DNA of 8,988 nucleotides, taken from the NCBI GenBank assembly GCA_003485825.1, contig DNHN01000150.1, positions 1 to 8,988 on the forward strand. The letters are read 5' to 3'. Positions within the stretch are counted from its first letter, which is position 1. Each line of letters opens with the position of its first letter. Source of the DNA: Bacteroidota bacterium. GTDB taxonomy: Bacteria > Bacteroidota > Bacteroidia > NS11-12g > UBA9320. The position numbers and the translations under genes were made by a program. The notes under the pieces are model-generated. The model saw only the letters and a list, made by a program, of their open reading frames with translations. It was not told the DNA's origin and searched no databases. This document shows, one piece after another, positions 1 through 4,501 of this stretch.

Positions 1-87
1 AGAGAACTACAAATAGAAGAGCTAGGCACAGACTATTTGTCTGATGAGGAGCTTGACAGTAAACTGAAAGCTTTGCGGATCGTGTAA
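1..87 (+). CDS. C-terminal end of an unidentified plus-strand phage gene (partial)
   Basis: Frame 1 is open from the window edge to the TAA at 85-87, giving 28 residues that end in DEELDSKLKALRIV. The piece is acidic and then Leu/Lys-rich, as in a helical C-terminus. The start lies outside the window. The gene runs on the plus strand towards the minus-strand block, so the two blocks converge here, and the plus-strand terminator at 170-206 is placed to end its transcript. Nothing in 28 residues identifies a family. Being last in a plus-strand block, it may be the end of the structural or packaging region of a circularly arranged phage genome, but that is inference. Confidence 0.6.
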   Translation, partial: RELQIEELGTDYLSDEELDSKLKALRIV

Positions 88-101
88 GATTCTGCAAGAA
101 T

Positions 102-123
102 CTGCAAGTGCGCGTTGTCGGTT
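102..123 (+). repeat. GC-rich repeat, copy 1 (core AGTGCGCGTTGTCGGTT)
   Basis: CTGCAAGTGCGCGTTGTCGGTT recurs with two differences at 136-157, and its core recurs at 4025-4041. It is much richer in GC than its surroundings. It lies between the stop of the plus-strand gene and the terminator. Role unknown: protein-binding site, promoter and processing site are all possible. Confidence 0.7.
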
Positions 124-135
124 TTTTAAAAAAAA

Positions 136-157
136 CTGCAAGTGCGGTTTGTCGGTT
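136..157 (+). repeat. GC-rich repeat, copy 2 (core AGTGCGGTTTGTCGGTT)
   Basis: Second copy, same orientation, starting 34 bp after copy 1. The flanking CTGCAAG is shared, and an extra CTGCAAG lies at 92-98. The copy is followed by TATAGATTATAAG and the terminator hairpin at 170-206, so any plus-strand transcript starting here would be only about 50 nt long. Confidence 0.7.
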
Positions 158-169
158 ATAGATTATAAG

Positions 170-206
170 ACCCCAAAGACTCTGTGTGAGTCTCTGGGGT
201 TTTTTA
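170..206 (+). terminator. Rho-independent terminator, plus strand
   Basis: A 13-bp stem with one mismatch pairs 170-182 with 188-200 around the loop TGTGT. It is followed directly by a T tract (TTTTTTATTTTT). On the minus strand the hairpin has no U tract, so it should mainly end plus-strand transcripts coming from the gene at 1-87 or from the repeats. Confidence 0.85.
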
Positions 207-209
207 TTT

Positions 210-323
210 TTAGATTACTGAAGATACTGTTGTAATAATAGTATTAGTGATATCTATAACTGCTATACTTGCACCTAATCCTATTGATATGTGTACTACA
301 GCTGTTATTAGTGTTGAAAGCAT
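210..323 (-). CDS. 37-aa hydrophobic peptide, probable single membrane segment
   Basis: ATG at 323-321 follows an excellent Shine-Dalgarno site (GTAGGAGATTAAAATG). The frame closes with TAA at 212-210, giving 37 residues. The start is one base after the stop of the upstream 53-aa gene, so translation is probably coupled. The product opens MLSTLITAVVHISIGLGASI and continues hydrophobic (AVIDI, then Thr/Ile-rich). It contains almost no charged residues except one His and one Asp, consistent with a single transmembrane helix or a small membrane-active peptide. No family is recognised. It is the last gene of the minus-strand block and one of several micro-membrane peptides in this window. Confidence 0.65.
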   Translation of the reverse strand: MLSTLITAVVHISIGLGASIAVIDITNTIITTVSSVI

Positions 324-324
324 T

Positions 325-486
325 TTAATCTCCTACATGGTTTTTAAGTATTTCTATTAGTTCTGATATATCATGGCCTGATTTACGTGATAGTTCACCT
401 AATGTAATGTCAGGGTTGTTATCAAATATTTCTACCACATCTTCTTTAGTCCAACCATTAGGACTAAACATTGTTTCATTTATCAT
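325..486 (-). CDS. 53-aa small protein with helix-turn-helix-like pattern
   Basis: The ORF begins at ATG 486-484 and overlaps the end of the upstream gene by 11 nt (shared ATGATAAATGA). GTGGAAAG lies just upstream. It ends at TAA 327-325, immediately before the 37-aa gene. The product starts MINETMFSPNGWTKEDVVEI. Its second half, TLGELSRKSGHDISELIEIL, has the spacing of a small winged/HTH-type DNA-binding helix pair (LSxxSGxxxxELxxIL). A DNA- or RNAP-binding regulatory role is therefore possible, but this is inference from the pattern only. Such short HTH-like proteins are common among phage early genes. Confidence 0.75.
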   Translation of the reverse strand: MINETMFSPNGWTKEDVVEIFDNNPDITLGELSRKSGHDISELIEILKNHVGD

Positions 487-673
487 TTTCTTTCCACTGG
501 TCCAATTCCGTTAACAAATCAATAGTGTCTTTTAGATCTTTCATATATGCAACACATTCCTCGTCAGTGTTAAATTCAGGAGTGCCACATGAGTTGTAAT
601 TAACGTAATCAATACCGTTTTGTTTGTATTGATATTCTAAATCATCGTAATAGTTTTCTAAGAAATTATTCAT
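476..673 (-). CDS. 65-aa acidic hypothetical protein
   Basis: The longest frame opens at 685, but ATG 673-671 is better placed: TGGAGATATTCATG puts GGAG seven bases before it, whereas the upstream ATG overlaps that site. From 673 the product is 65 residues, beginning MNNFLENYYDDLEYQYKQNG. It is strongly acidic and rich in Tyr and Asn, with a Leu-rich amphipathic C-terminal half (KDLKDTIDLLTELDQW). It overlaps the next gene by 11 nt. No family recognised. Its 5' side is the structured 692-835 stretch, so its expression may depend on RNA folding there. Confidence 0.7.
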   Translation of the reverse strand: MNNFLENYYDDLEYQYKQNGIDYVNYNSCGTPEFNTDEECVAYMKDLKDTIDLLTELDQWKENDK

Positions 674-691
674 GAATATCTCCATAATGTA

Positions 692-835
692 AGATCAAGG
701 TTGGGGGTGCTTCTTAGGAACAAATTGCCTCCACATTATCCCCCAACATTAACGCAGCTTGATCTGCGAGATACTTCTATCGGCTATTTTTTTGCGGTAG
801 TTTGCCGCTTCATATCATTGGTGATCTTGCCCACC
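692..835 (-). promoter_or_regulatory. Structured, possibly switchable leader RNA
   Basis: The 180 bp between the genes at 867 and 673 are non-coding. On either strand, 692-699 pairs with 758-765 (AGATCAAG/CTTGATCT) and the adjacent 700-707 pairs with 740-747 (GTTGGGGG/CCCCCAAC), making a 16-bp interrupted stem. Two alternatives compete with it: 753-757 with 764-768 (CGCAG/CTGCG, whose loop is the 758-763 strand), and 691-697 with 822-828 (AAGATCA/TGATCTT). A short hairpin ACCAG/CTGGT lies at 843-857. In the minus-strand transcript these mutually exclusive pairings lie directly before the start of the 65-aa gene. Possible roles are attenuation, a riboswitch, RNase processing or a cruciform binding site. 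No known riboswitch class was recognised. Confidence 0.5.
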
Positions 836-866
836 AACTAGGACCAGAACAACTGGTACGCGTTTG

Positions 867-1163
867 TTATGGCAAAATACCTACAGTATTACCATATTGT
901 TCTTTAAACTCTGGACTAGCATAATCTAGCTTTAGTCCATATGTTGCTTCTGGAATGTAGCTATCACCCATGTCATAACTACCAAAGGTTGCATCTGTTT
1001 TAACTGCTACAAACCAACGAGCATACTCATTTGTTGATTCGTTTTTAGGAAGTTGATATGTCTTTAGCAGTCTCATTTCAGTAGGACCAAATGGACCATC
1101 ACCTTTATAGATAGCATATGGATCTTGCATTGGTCTTGATTTACCTAATAGATTTTTAGCCAT
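867..1163 (-). CDS. 98-aa conserved-looking phage hypothetical protein
   Basis: ATG 1163-1161 is preceded by AAAGGATTAAACAAATG, an acceptable ribosome site. It starts 4 nt after the stop of the upstream 44-aa gene. The 98 residues begin MAKNLLGKSRPMQDPYAIYK and carry a Gly/Pro-rich segment GDGPFGPTEM, a central YARWFVAVKTDATFGSYDMG and a C-terminus rich in Tyr and Gly. The mix of aromatic and glycine residues with few long hydrophobic runs suggests a compact beta-rich soluble protein. No catalytic motif or membrane segment is visible and no family was recognised. A hypothetical phage accessory protein is the safest call. Confidence 0.75.
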   Translation of the reverse strand: MAKNLLGKSRPMQDPYAIYKGDGPFGPTEMRLLKTYQLPKNESTNEYARWFVAVKTDATFGSYDMGDSYIPEATYGLKLDYASPEFKEQYGNTVGILP

Positions 1164-1167
1164 TTGT

Positions 1168-1302
1168 TTAATCCTTTGATTCTGTAAGTATTTTTTGTAT
1201 ACCTAGCTGTATTTCAATAGACTTTATTCTTTCGTGCAGTTCATCTATTTGTTCTTCCATTACTGTTATGATTACTTCAAGAATATTTAGTTTACTTTGC
1301 AT
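1168..1302 (-). CDS. 44-aa helical/coiled-coil small protein
   Basis: ATG 1302-1300 follows GATAGGATAGACAATG (AGGA, good spacing). TAA at 1170-1168 is 4 nt before the next start. The product, MQSKLNILEVIITVMEEQID followed by ELHERIKSIEIQLGI, has Leu/Ile at heptad-like spacing. It is alternately acidic and basic, so it probably forms a short coiled coil and may oligomerise or bind a partner. No family can be assigned. It sits between the 20-aa peptide and the 98-aa gene in one continuous minus-strand transcript. Confidence 0.65.
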   Translation of the reverse strand: MQSKLNILEVIITVMEEQIDELHERIKSIEIQLGIQKILTESKD

Positions 1303-1310
1303 TGTCTATC

Positions 1311-1373
1311 CTATCTTTGGTTAGCTGCTAGAATTATCAATAGTACACAAAGTCCAAACAAGACCCCCATCAT
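1311..1373 (-). CDS. 20-aa hydrophobic micro-peptide coupled to the MazG gene
   Basis: The MazG stop and this start share a base: TAATGATG, with TAA at 1375-1373 and ATG at 1373-1371. The frame ends with TAG at 1313-1311. The predicted peptide is MMGVLFGLCVLLIILAANQR, a near-perfect short transmembrane helix with a polar/basic tail. There is no strong independent Shine-Dalgarno site at ideal distance (AGG lies about 14 nt upstream), so re-initiation after MazG would be the route. The alternative is that this is a chance ORF. The stop/start overlap, the clean hydrophobic composition and the close fit to the next gene (8 nt gap) argue for a real micro-gene. Confidence 0.5.
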   Translation of the reverse strand: MMGVLFGLCVLLIILAANQR

Positions 1374-1708
1374 TAGCGGTTATCGCCTGATCCTTGAAGT
1401 GTTCCTCGCTTTGCTCGTTCCGATAGTTTGTATAGATTTTTAGCAGCAATATCATTAAGATCCATTGCTGTGTCAGCTTCTAGATAATGTGCAAGCACTG
1501 CAATATACCACAGTACATCACCAAGTTCGTCTGCAATACCACTATATGAGTTACCATCACGAATGCATTTTTTAATTTTATTTGCAACTTCTCCAGCCTC
1601 ACCACATAGTCCGAGACTTAAATATGCTATTGCTACAGTTTGGTCTTCATCTGGAAAGATTGCAGTTTCTAGTGCTTTTGTTTGATATTGATTCATATAT
1701 ATTGTCAT
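1373..1708 (-). CDS. mazG: MazG-like nucleoside triphosphate pyrophosphohydrolase
   Basis: MazG-type enzymes hydrolyse NTPs or dNTPs to NMP and pyrophosphate in the cytoplasm. Phage versions are thought to tune nucleotide or alarmone pools during infection. The frame extends to 1756, but the supported start is ATG 1708-1706: GAGG lies about 10 nt upstream and the ATGA overlaps the previous stop. This gives 111 residues. The all-alpha metal-binding signature is present: GEAGE at 36-40 (E37, E40), followed by KIKK, then DELGD at 60-64 (E61, D64) leading into VLWYIAVLAHYL. Length fits a single-domain MazG-like protein rather than the two-domain bacterial MazG. The precise substrate cannot be read from sequence. 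It lies between a 72-aa gene and a coupled 20-aa peptide. Confidence 0.85.
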   Translation of the reverse strand: MTIYMNQYQTKALETAIFPDEDQTVAIAYLSLGLCGEAGEVANKIKKCIRDGNSYSGIADELGDVLWYIAVLAHYLEADTAMDLNDIAAKNLYKLSERAKRGTLQGSGDNR

Positions 1709-1923
1709 TCGCAAGTTACCTCTTCTTGTGTTTCTATCCAGACTTTCGCACCACATGGCAAAGGTTTATCAGGACTATACACAATAGTGCATGGTCCATC
1801 TATTTTAACTTTGTTTGTGTAAGTGTTTGATTTATAGGTTTTCACAGTCAAGACAGGATCTATTGAACCCGTCTTGCTGTTGCTTTTTATTATGTGTTGA
1901 TTAACGTGTATTATAGTTTTCAT
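1705..1923 (-). CDS. 72-aa small phage protein, probably beta-rich
   Basis: ATG 1923-1921 overlaps the stop of the upstream gene (TGATG), and its own stop overlaps the MazG start (ATGA), so all three are probably translationally coupled. The product begins MKTIIHVNQHIIKSNSKTGS and contains LTVKTYKSNTYTNKVKIDGP and VYSPDKPLPCGAKVWIET. It alternates strands of Val/Ile/Tyr with turns, and looks like a compact beta-barrel or sheet protein. Similar small proteins are familiar from marine phage genomes as uncharacterised ORFs, but I cannot attach a function. Its position next to MazG and the Gp88-like gene suggests an early accessory role. Confidence 0.8.
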   Translation of the reverse strand: MKTIIHVNQHIIKSNSKTGSIDPVLTVKTYKSNTYTNKVKIDGPCTIVYSPDKPLPCGAKVWIETQEEVTCE

Positions 1924-2552
1924 CAGTATTTCTTAACCTTCTCTATAATAGTTGTTACATCATTGTTTGTATAGCAGATACGACAGTCCTGACACTTTTG
2001 ACCAGTGCAGTTTTGTCTGTCAACGTATTCATCTACTAATACGTTATTGAATGTTTTGTCAAAACCTTTTGGGGGTTTTGTCAGTATGTGTGATTTCTTT
2101 GGGTTTGAATAGATTAGATTTAAGTTTGCTGGTTTTTTATTATTACGCAACCAACGAAAAACAATATCTACACGTTTAGTCCAAAGAGCAAATGTACACC
2201 AAGGATTATCAATAGTGATAGCCATAAGGTTTTGCATATGTTGATCATTGATGAGTTCCCCATGAGCAGAGAAACGAAACACTGCATCATTTATCCTGGG
2301 AATTTCTTGTAGTTTTAGAGGACGGGAGGACAGTAAGTCGCTGTTACGTTGTAATGCTGGAGCCATGTTTTTACGATAGCCTTTGAGCATAGTGTGACTG
2401 TAGCAATCTCCACAGATGTTATCTGTTTTATTACCTACTGCACGTTCATTTTGAAAAACGCAGTAGTCATTAGTGAGAGTGTTAGTACTGATAGCACGAA
2501 AACCCTCAAGTTTACCTGTCATTTTTGATATATGAACAGCAGCATGAGCCAT
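1923..2552 (-). CDS. Cysteine-rich Gp88-like phage protein, possible Fe-S or Zn protein
   Basis: ATG 2552-2550 is preceded by AAAAGGAATAACAATG. The product is 209 residues. Eight Cys are present; the notable ones are CGDC at 47-50 (followed by YSHTMLKGYRKN) and C182-x4-C187-x2-C190-x2-C193 near the C-terminus (CTGQKCQDCRIC). Between them are FRFSAHGELIND (92-103) and WCTFALWTKR (118-127), then NLNLIYSNPKK. This order (N-terminal CxxCY, central FR-x-S/HGE-like segment, F-TK, C-terminal C-G-C-C-C) matches what I recall of the phage Gp88-like family found in mycobacteriophages and Clostridium phages, whose biochemical role is unknown. A metal or iron-sulfur cluster is likely from the cysteines. 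It is not a canonical radical-SAM protein, as no CxxxCxxC is present. Confidence 0.7.
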   Translation of the reverse strand: MAHAAVHISKMTGKLEGFRAISTNTLTNDYCVFQNERAVGNKTDNICGDCYSHTMLKGYRKNMAPALQRNSDLLSSRPLKLQEIPRINDAVFRFSAHGELINDQHMQNLMAITIDNPWCTFALWTKRVDIVFRWLRNNKKPANLNLIYSNPKKSHILTKPPKGFDKTFNNVLVDEYVDRQNCTGQKCQDCRICYTNNDVTTIIEKVKKY

Positions 2553-2576
2553 TGTTATTCCTTTTCTTCTATTTCT

Positions 2577-3095
2577 CTATTCATCATCGATATCTTCACC
2601 TTCATCAGGCTCCCATTGATCATGTACTCCATTAACGAAAGAACCTTCAAACATACCACCTTCATCCTGATAGTCAGCATCTACATGAATTCCAAGTTCT
2701 TGTAAGTGTTCCCACACATGGATAGGTGGACCCCAAGCAGTCCAACAGTTGAAGGTTACAAAGTAATCATCTTTTGAATGATCTGGCAATGCTGTTCCTG
2801 TTATAAATTCAGGTAAGACGTTACCATCTGTATCCCATGAGGAATCATATATTTCTACTTCTGCTACATCCCATTTACAACCCCAGTTTTCTACTCGCCA
2901 ATCATACCATTCAGCATTGAAGTTACCATTTTCATCTTCAAAGTATTTATTCATTTTAAATGGCATTGGTATGATTAGTTGTAATAGTTCTGGTTCATTT
3001 TCTCCGACAACTGATTTACGCAGTTCATCGTATATTATCCTCATAAGGTCCATAGAACCAGTGAGTGTTACTTGTTGATAACAATGATTAGGCAT
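2577..3095 (-). CDS. YubB/Api92-like ferredoxin-fold phage protein
   Basis: The frame opens at 3137, but ATG 3095-3093 has GGAGAGTCGTAATG before it and yields the typical MPNHC N-terminus, giving 172 residues. Family hallmarks are visible in order: MPNHCYQQVTLTG at 1-13, IIPMPF at 41-46, YDWRVENWGCKWDV at 64-77, TFNCWTAWGPP at 114-124 and YQDEGGMFEGSF at 142-153, followed by a very acidic tail. These match the Api92/YubB-like domain shared by plasmids and phages, which is predicted to have a ferredoxin-like fold and whose function is unknown. It overlaps the upstream 54-aa gene by 8 nt and is followed by the Gp88-like gene after 24 nt. Confidence 0.85.
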   Translation of the reverse strand: MPNHCYQQVTLTGSMDLMRIIYDELRKSVVGENEPELLQLIIPMPFKMNKYFEDENGNFNAEWYDWRVENWGCKWDVAEVEIYDSSWDTDGNVLPEFITGTALPDHSKDDYFVTFNCWTAWGPPIHVWEHLQELGIHVDADYQDEGGMFEGSFVNGVHDQWEPDEGEDIDDE

Positions 3096-3252
3096 TACGA
3101 CTCTCCGATCTTTTAATTGAAGTTGTATATACAGCATCTTTTAGTGTTTTATCAATGCCAAGTTTAATCACTTTATCAAAAGCTGTTTCCTTATCATATG
3201 CTGGAATTACAAATGTTTTTGTGATTGTGATAGTTACGTCATAGTTACTCAT
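3088..3252 (-). CDS. 54-aa hypothetical protein
   Basis: The frame is open to 3309, but ATG 3252-3250 has AAGGAAGATGAG ahead of it and sits in an 8-nt overlap with the upstream gene's stop, the arrangement used throughout this block. The product begins MSNYDVTITITKTFVIPAYD and continues KETAFDKVIKLGIDKTLKDA. One or two beta strands are followed by an amphipathic helix, a layout common in small uncharacterised phage proteins where a strand such as VTxTKTFxV is followed by a DKETAxDKVI helix. The C-terminus is basic (IKRSESRNA). It overlaps the YubB-like gene by 8 nt. Function unknown. Confidence 0.7.
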   Translation of the reverse strand: MSNYDVTITITKTFVIPAYDKETAFDKVIKLGIDKTLKDAVYTTSIKRSESRNA

Positions 3253-3481
3253 CTTCCTTTTGATCATCTGTATCTCCAAGGAATCCGTGTTCGATTCCAT
3301 ATTTAGCATATAATACTTCTAATCCACTAAAGATAGCTAATGCATCGTAGTCTTCGTTACATTCCATGTCTATTTCGTATTCATCGTTAGTGCCTATGTA
3401 CATTACGACATTAAAGAGTTGTGCAATTCTACGATATTCCACAACTCTTTTTTGTTTTTGAAAGTCTATAATGTTAGACAT
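3245..3481 (-). CDS. 78-aa acidic hypothetical protein
   Basis: The frame opens at 3511, but ATG 3481-3479 is inside an 8-nt overlap with the preceding stop (GCTGATGTCTAA), fitting coupled translation; no strong Shine-Dalgarno is seen. The product begins MSNIIDFQKQKRVVEYRRIA. A basic N-terminal helix is followed by QLFNVVMYIGTNDEYEIDME, then a helix DYDALAIFSGLEVLYAKYGI, and a very acidic end (DTDDQKEDE). The separation of a basic front from an acidic tail is notable. No motif identifies it. Its neighbours on both sides are small overlapping unknown genes. Confidence 0.7.
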   Translation of the reverse strand: MSNIIDFQKQKRVVEYRRIAQLFNVVMYIGTNDEYEIDMECNEDYDALAIFSGLEVLYAKYGIEHGFLGDTDDQKEDE

Positions 3482-3692
3482 CAGCCAATTCAGCCAGAGT
3501 TTCTTTCTCATCTTCTAGCACATCAGATGCGTGGGCCATGTCTTTTAACACAAAGCCAAGATCAACGAATAGAGACTCTGCTTCTATACGAGGAAGTATC
3601 AATGCCCTTTCCGCTATTTCAATTACTACATCACCTTCTGCAGTCCAGAAGATGTTGTGTAATTGAGAGCCAGCACTATGGTTATCTGTCAT
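3474..3692 (-). CDS. 72-aa acidic hypothetical protein
   Basis: ATG 3692-3690 follows the upstream TAA by two bases and has AAGAGG about 11 nt before it, inside the end of the preceding gene. The product begins MTDNHSAGSQLHNIFWTAEG and continues DVVIEIAERALILPRIEAES. Its C-terminal half is a long acidic helix ending LEDEKETLAELADV. The net charge is strongly negative, which could suit a DNA mimic or a binding partner of the basic 70-aa protein encoded just upstream, but that is speculation. No family recognised. Confidence 0.7.
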   Translation of the reverse strand: MTDNHSAGSQLHNIFWTAEGDVVIEIAERALILPRIEAESLFVDLGFVLKDMAHASDVLEDEKETLAELADV

Positions 3693-3694
3693 TA

Positions 3695-3907
3695 TTAGTT
3701 GAAACCTCTTAGTTTAATTACATTGCGAATACGATCTACTGTAGCAATAGACAGTTTTGTACGTGATACAAACTGTCCTGATTCTACATCACGAGCGACA
3801 GAAAGGTATCCTTGGTGATTAGAGAATGATCCTACTGGTTTACCATACCGTTTTGTTGTTCGGCGAAATTGTAAATTGTTACGTCCGATTGGATTTACTG
3901 TTGTCAT
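3695..3907 (-). CDS. 70-aa basic hypothetical protein
   Basis: ATG 3907-3905 is preceded by CAGGAAAGGCTATCGTAATG. The product is strongly basic: MTTVNPIGRNNLQFRRTTKR at the front, a central YLSVARDVESGQFVSRTKLS, and TVDRIRNVIKLRGFN at the end. The RDVESGQFVSR phrase resembles the RDxxTGRFVS segments seen in many small phage and plasmid proteins. With the net positive charge this suggests nucleic-acid binding. No specific family can be named. It is the first confident gene of the second minus-strand block and is followed after two bases by an acidic 72-aa gene. Confidence 0.7.
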   Translation of the reverse strand: MTTVNPIGRNNLQFRRTTKRYGKPVGSFSNHQGYLSVARDVESGQFVSRTKLSIATVDRIRNVIKLRGFN

Positions 3908-3934
3908 TACGATAGCCTTTCCTGACTAATAAAG

Positions 3935-4003
3935 TTATGGTCGTTTGAGTATTACAGCTATGAGAACATATATTGCCATAGCTAGATATATTATAAATGA
4001 AAT
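3935..4003 (-). CDS. Putative 22-23-aa membrane micro-peptide (non-ATG start suspected)
   Basis: A short frame ending at TAA 3937-3935 encodes a hydrophobic helix, ISFIIYLAMAIYVLIAVILK, followed by RP. The only ATG (3979) lacks a ribosome site and would give 14 residues. A good AGAGG at 4016-4012 stands eight bases before an ATT at 4003-4001, which could serve as a rare start. The composition matches the other micro-membrane peptides here. The call is uncertain because ATT initiation is rare and the frame is short. Confidence 0.3.
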   Translation of the reverse strand: MSFIIYLAMAIYVLIAVILKRP

Positions 4004-4024
4004 ATTAATTGCCTCTAGAATTTT

Positions 4025-4041
4025 GAGTGCGCTTTGTCGGT
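4025..4041 (+). repeat. GC-rich repeat, copy 3 (core AGTGCGCTTTGTCGGT)
   Basis: Third copy of the repeat seen at 102-123 and 136-157, in the same orientation and nearly 4 kb away, again in a non-coding stretch followed by hairpins. Conserved core: AGTGCG, then two or three variable bases, then TTGTCGGT. Confidence 0.65.
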
Positions 4042-4055
4042 CCTCGCCAAGTCAT

Positions 4056-4228
4056 ACTAAAAAATCTTTAAGAGATTTTTTAGTTTCTTAAAGTTCCCGA
4101 TAGGGTACTTTTCTTTTTAAAATATAGATGTATCCGAAGGATGCAATCTTCTTAAATTCGCCCCCCGTGGGCGAATTGCTAAAAGTCTCCTTGAGGACTT
4201 TTTTATAATCGTATCCCCTCTTGGGGAT
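4056..4228. other. Array of six consecutive hairpins
   Basis: No gene is seen here, but nearly every base can fold. Stems: 4056-4067/4073-4084 (12 bp perfect), 4090-4098/4103-4111 (one T-T mismatch), 4126-4135/4139-4149 (one bulge), 4155-4163/4169-4177 (9 bp perfect, loop CCCGT), 4181-4187/4196-4202, and 4213-4218/4223-4228 (6 bp, loop TCTT). A seventh, longer hairpin follows at 4249-4280. Linkers repeat TTCTTAAA at 4085, 4149 and 4233. Some act plausibly as bidirectional terminators, but so many in a row exceeds what termination needs. Other options are RNA-processing sites, a stable non-coding RNA or a replication-associated structure. Confidence 0.65.
4181..4204 (+). terminator. Terminator-like hairpin with T tract
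   Basis: AAAAGTC and GACTTTT pair around TCCTTGAG, and the 3' arm runs into TTTTTT then ATAATC. The A/T-symmetric stem could work on both strands, better on plus. It is part of the hairpin array. Confidence 0.45.
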
Positions 4229-4237
4229 TCCTTTCTT

Positions 4238-4280
4238 AAAAAAAATAGATCCCAAGAGAACCTTTCAGTTCTCTTGGGAT
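4238..4280 (-). terminator. Strong rho-independent terminator, minus strand
   Basis: A perfect 13-bp stem pairs 4249-4261 with 4268-4280 around a 6-nt loop. On the minus strand it is followed by CTA and eight T (complement of 4238-4245). It would end the transcript of the SSB gene and the 4281-4461 element. It is poor on the plus strand, where no T run follows. Confidence 0.85.
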
Positions 4281-4461
4281 TTAATTACATTTGTGGATCT
4301 AAGTTAATCTTATGTGTTCCAGAGAGTCTACTAACTTAAATTCTTTTAGCTACAGACTCACACGCAGATCCTCATCTGGAAAGAAGGCACCTAGAACGGC
4401 TAATATCTCATTCAAAAGATAAACAGCGGGGAGTGTGACTTAGATCCACAAATATAATTAA
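4281..4461. ncRNA. 181-bp inverted-repeat element; candidate structured RNA
   Basis: 4281-4304 and 4438-4461 are 24-bp inverted repeats with one mismatch, enclosing 133 bp. The interior folds further into three arms: 4314-4363 (GTGT/ACAC plus GAGTCT/AGACTC plus CTAA/TTAG), 4365-4378 (CAGAT/ATCTG, loop CCTC) and 4399-4427 (GCT/AGC and TATCT/AGATA). A closing stem with three arms is the form of a multibranch RNA. On the minus strand it lies just after the SSB stop and directly before the strong terminator, as a 3'-end small RNA would. A small inverted-repeat insertion is the alternative, but no target duplication was seen. It matches no RNA class I know. Confidence 0.5.
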
Positions 4462-4501
4462 TGTTGAGCAGTTTATAGATATGCTCAGATCTTAAGACGT
4501 A

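Noticed and set aside
102..157. CRISPR-like array from the repeated CTGCAAGTGCG units.
   Set aside because: Only two adjacent copies with a 12-bp gap, and no cas genes; not a CRISPR array.
691..766. Possible tRNA: AGATCAA/TTGATCT could be a 7-bp acceptor stem enclosing about 74 nt.
   Set aside because: No T arm or anticodon arm is found in the correct places on either strand; a generic structured leader explains the pairing.
780..812. Hairpin GCGGTAGTTTGCCGC with a T run.
   Set aside because: The T run is on the 5' side for the plus strand and becomes an A run on the minus strand, so it is not a terminator in either direction.
1582..1830. Plus-strand open frame of 82 codons opposite the MazG region.
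   Set aside because: It is antisense to MazG and the 72-aa gene, both with good starts and family signals, so it is a shadow frame. The same applies to plus frames at 3419-3712 and 4881-5090, and minus frames at 6781-6972, 6953-7135 and 8501-8809.
3290..3305. GTTCGATTCC on the plus strand, resembling a tRNA T loop.
   Set aside because: It lies within the 78-aa coding frame, has no pairing T stem, and no other tRNA arms are nearby.
4296..4315. Plus-strand TCTAAGTTAATCTTATGTG, partly like the promoter motif.
   Set aside because: Two extra bases in the spacer, and the sequence is already explained as an arm of the inverted repeat.
4281..4461. Miniature inverted-repeat transposable element.
   Set aside because: No target-site duplication is seen at the ends (flanks GGGAT and TGTTG) and no second copy lies in the window, so only the structured-RNA call was kept.
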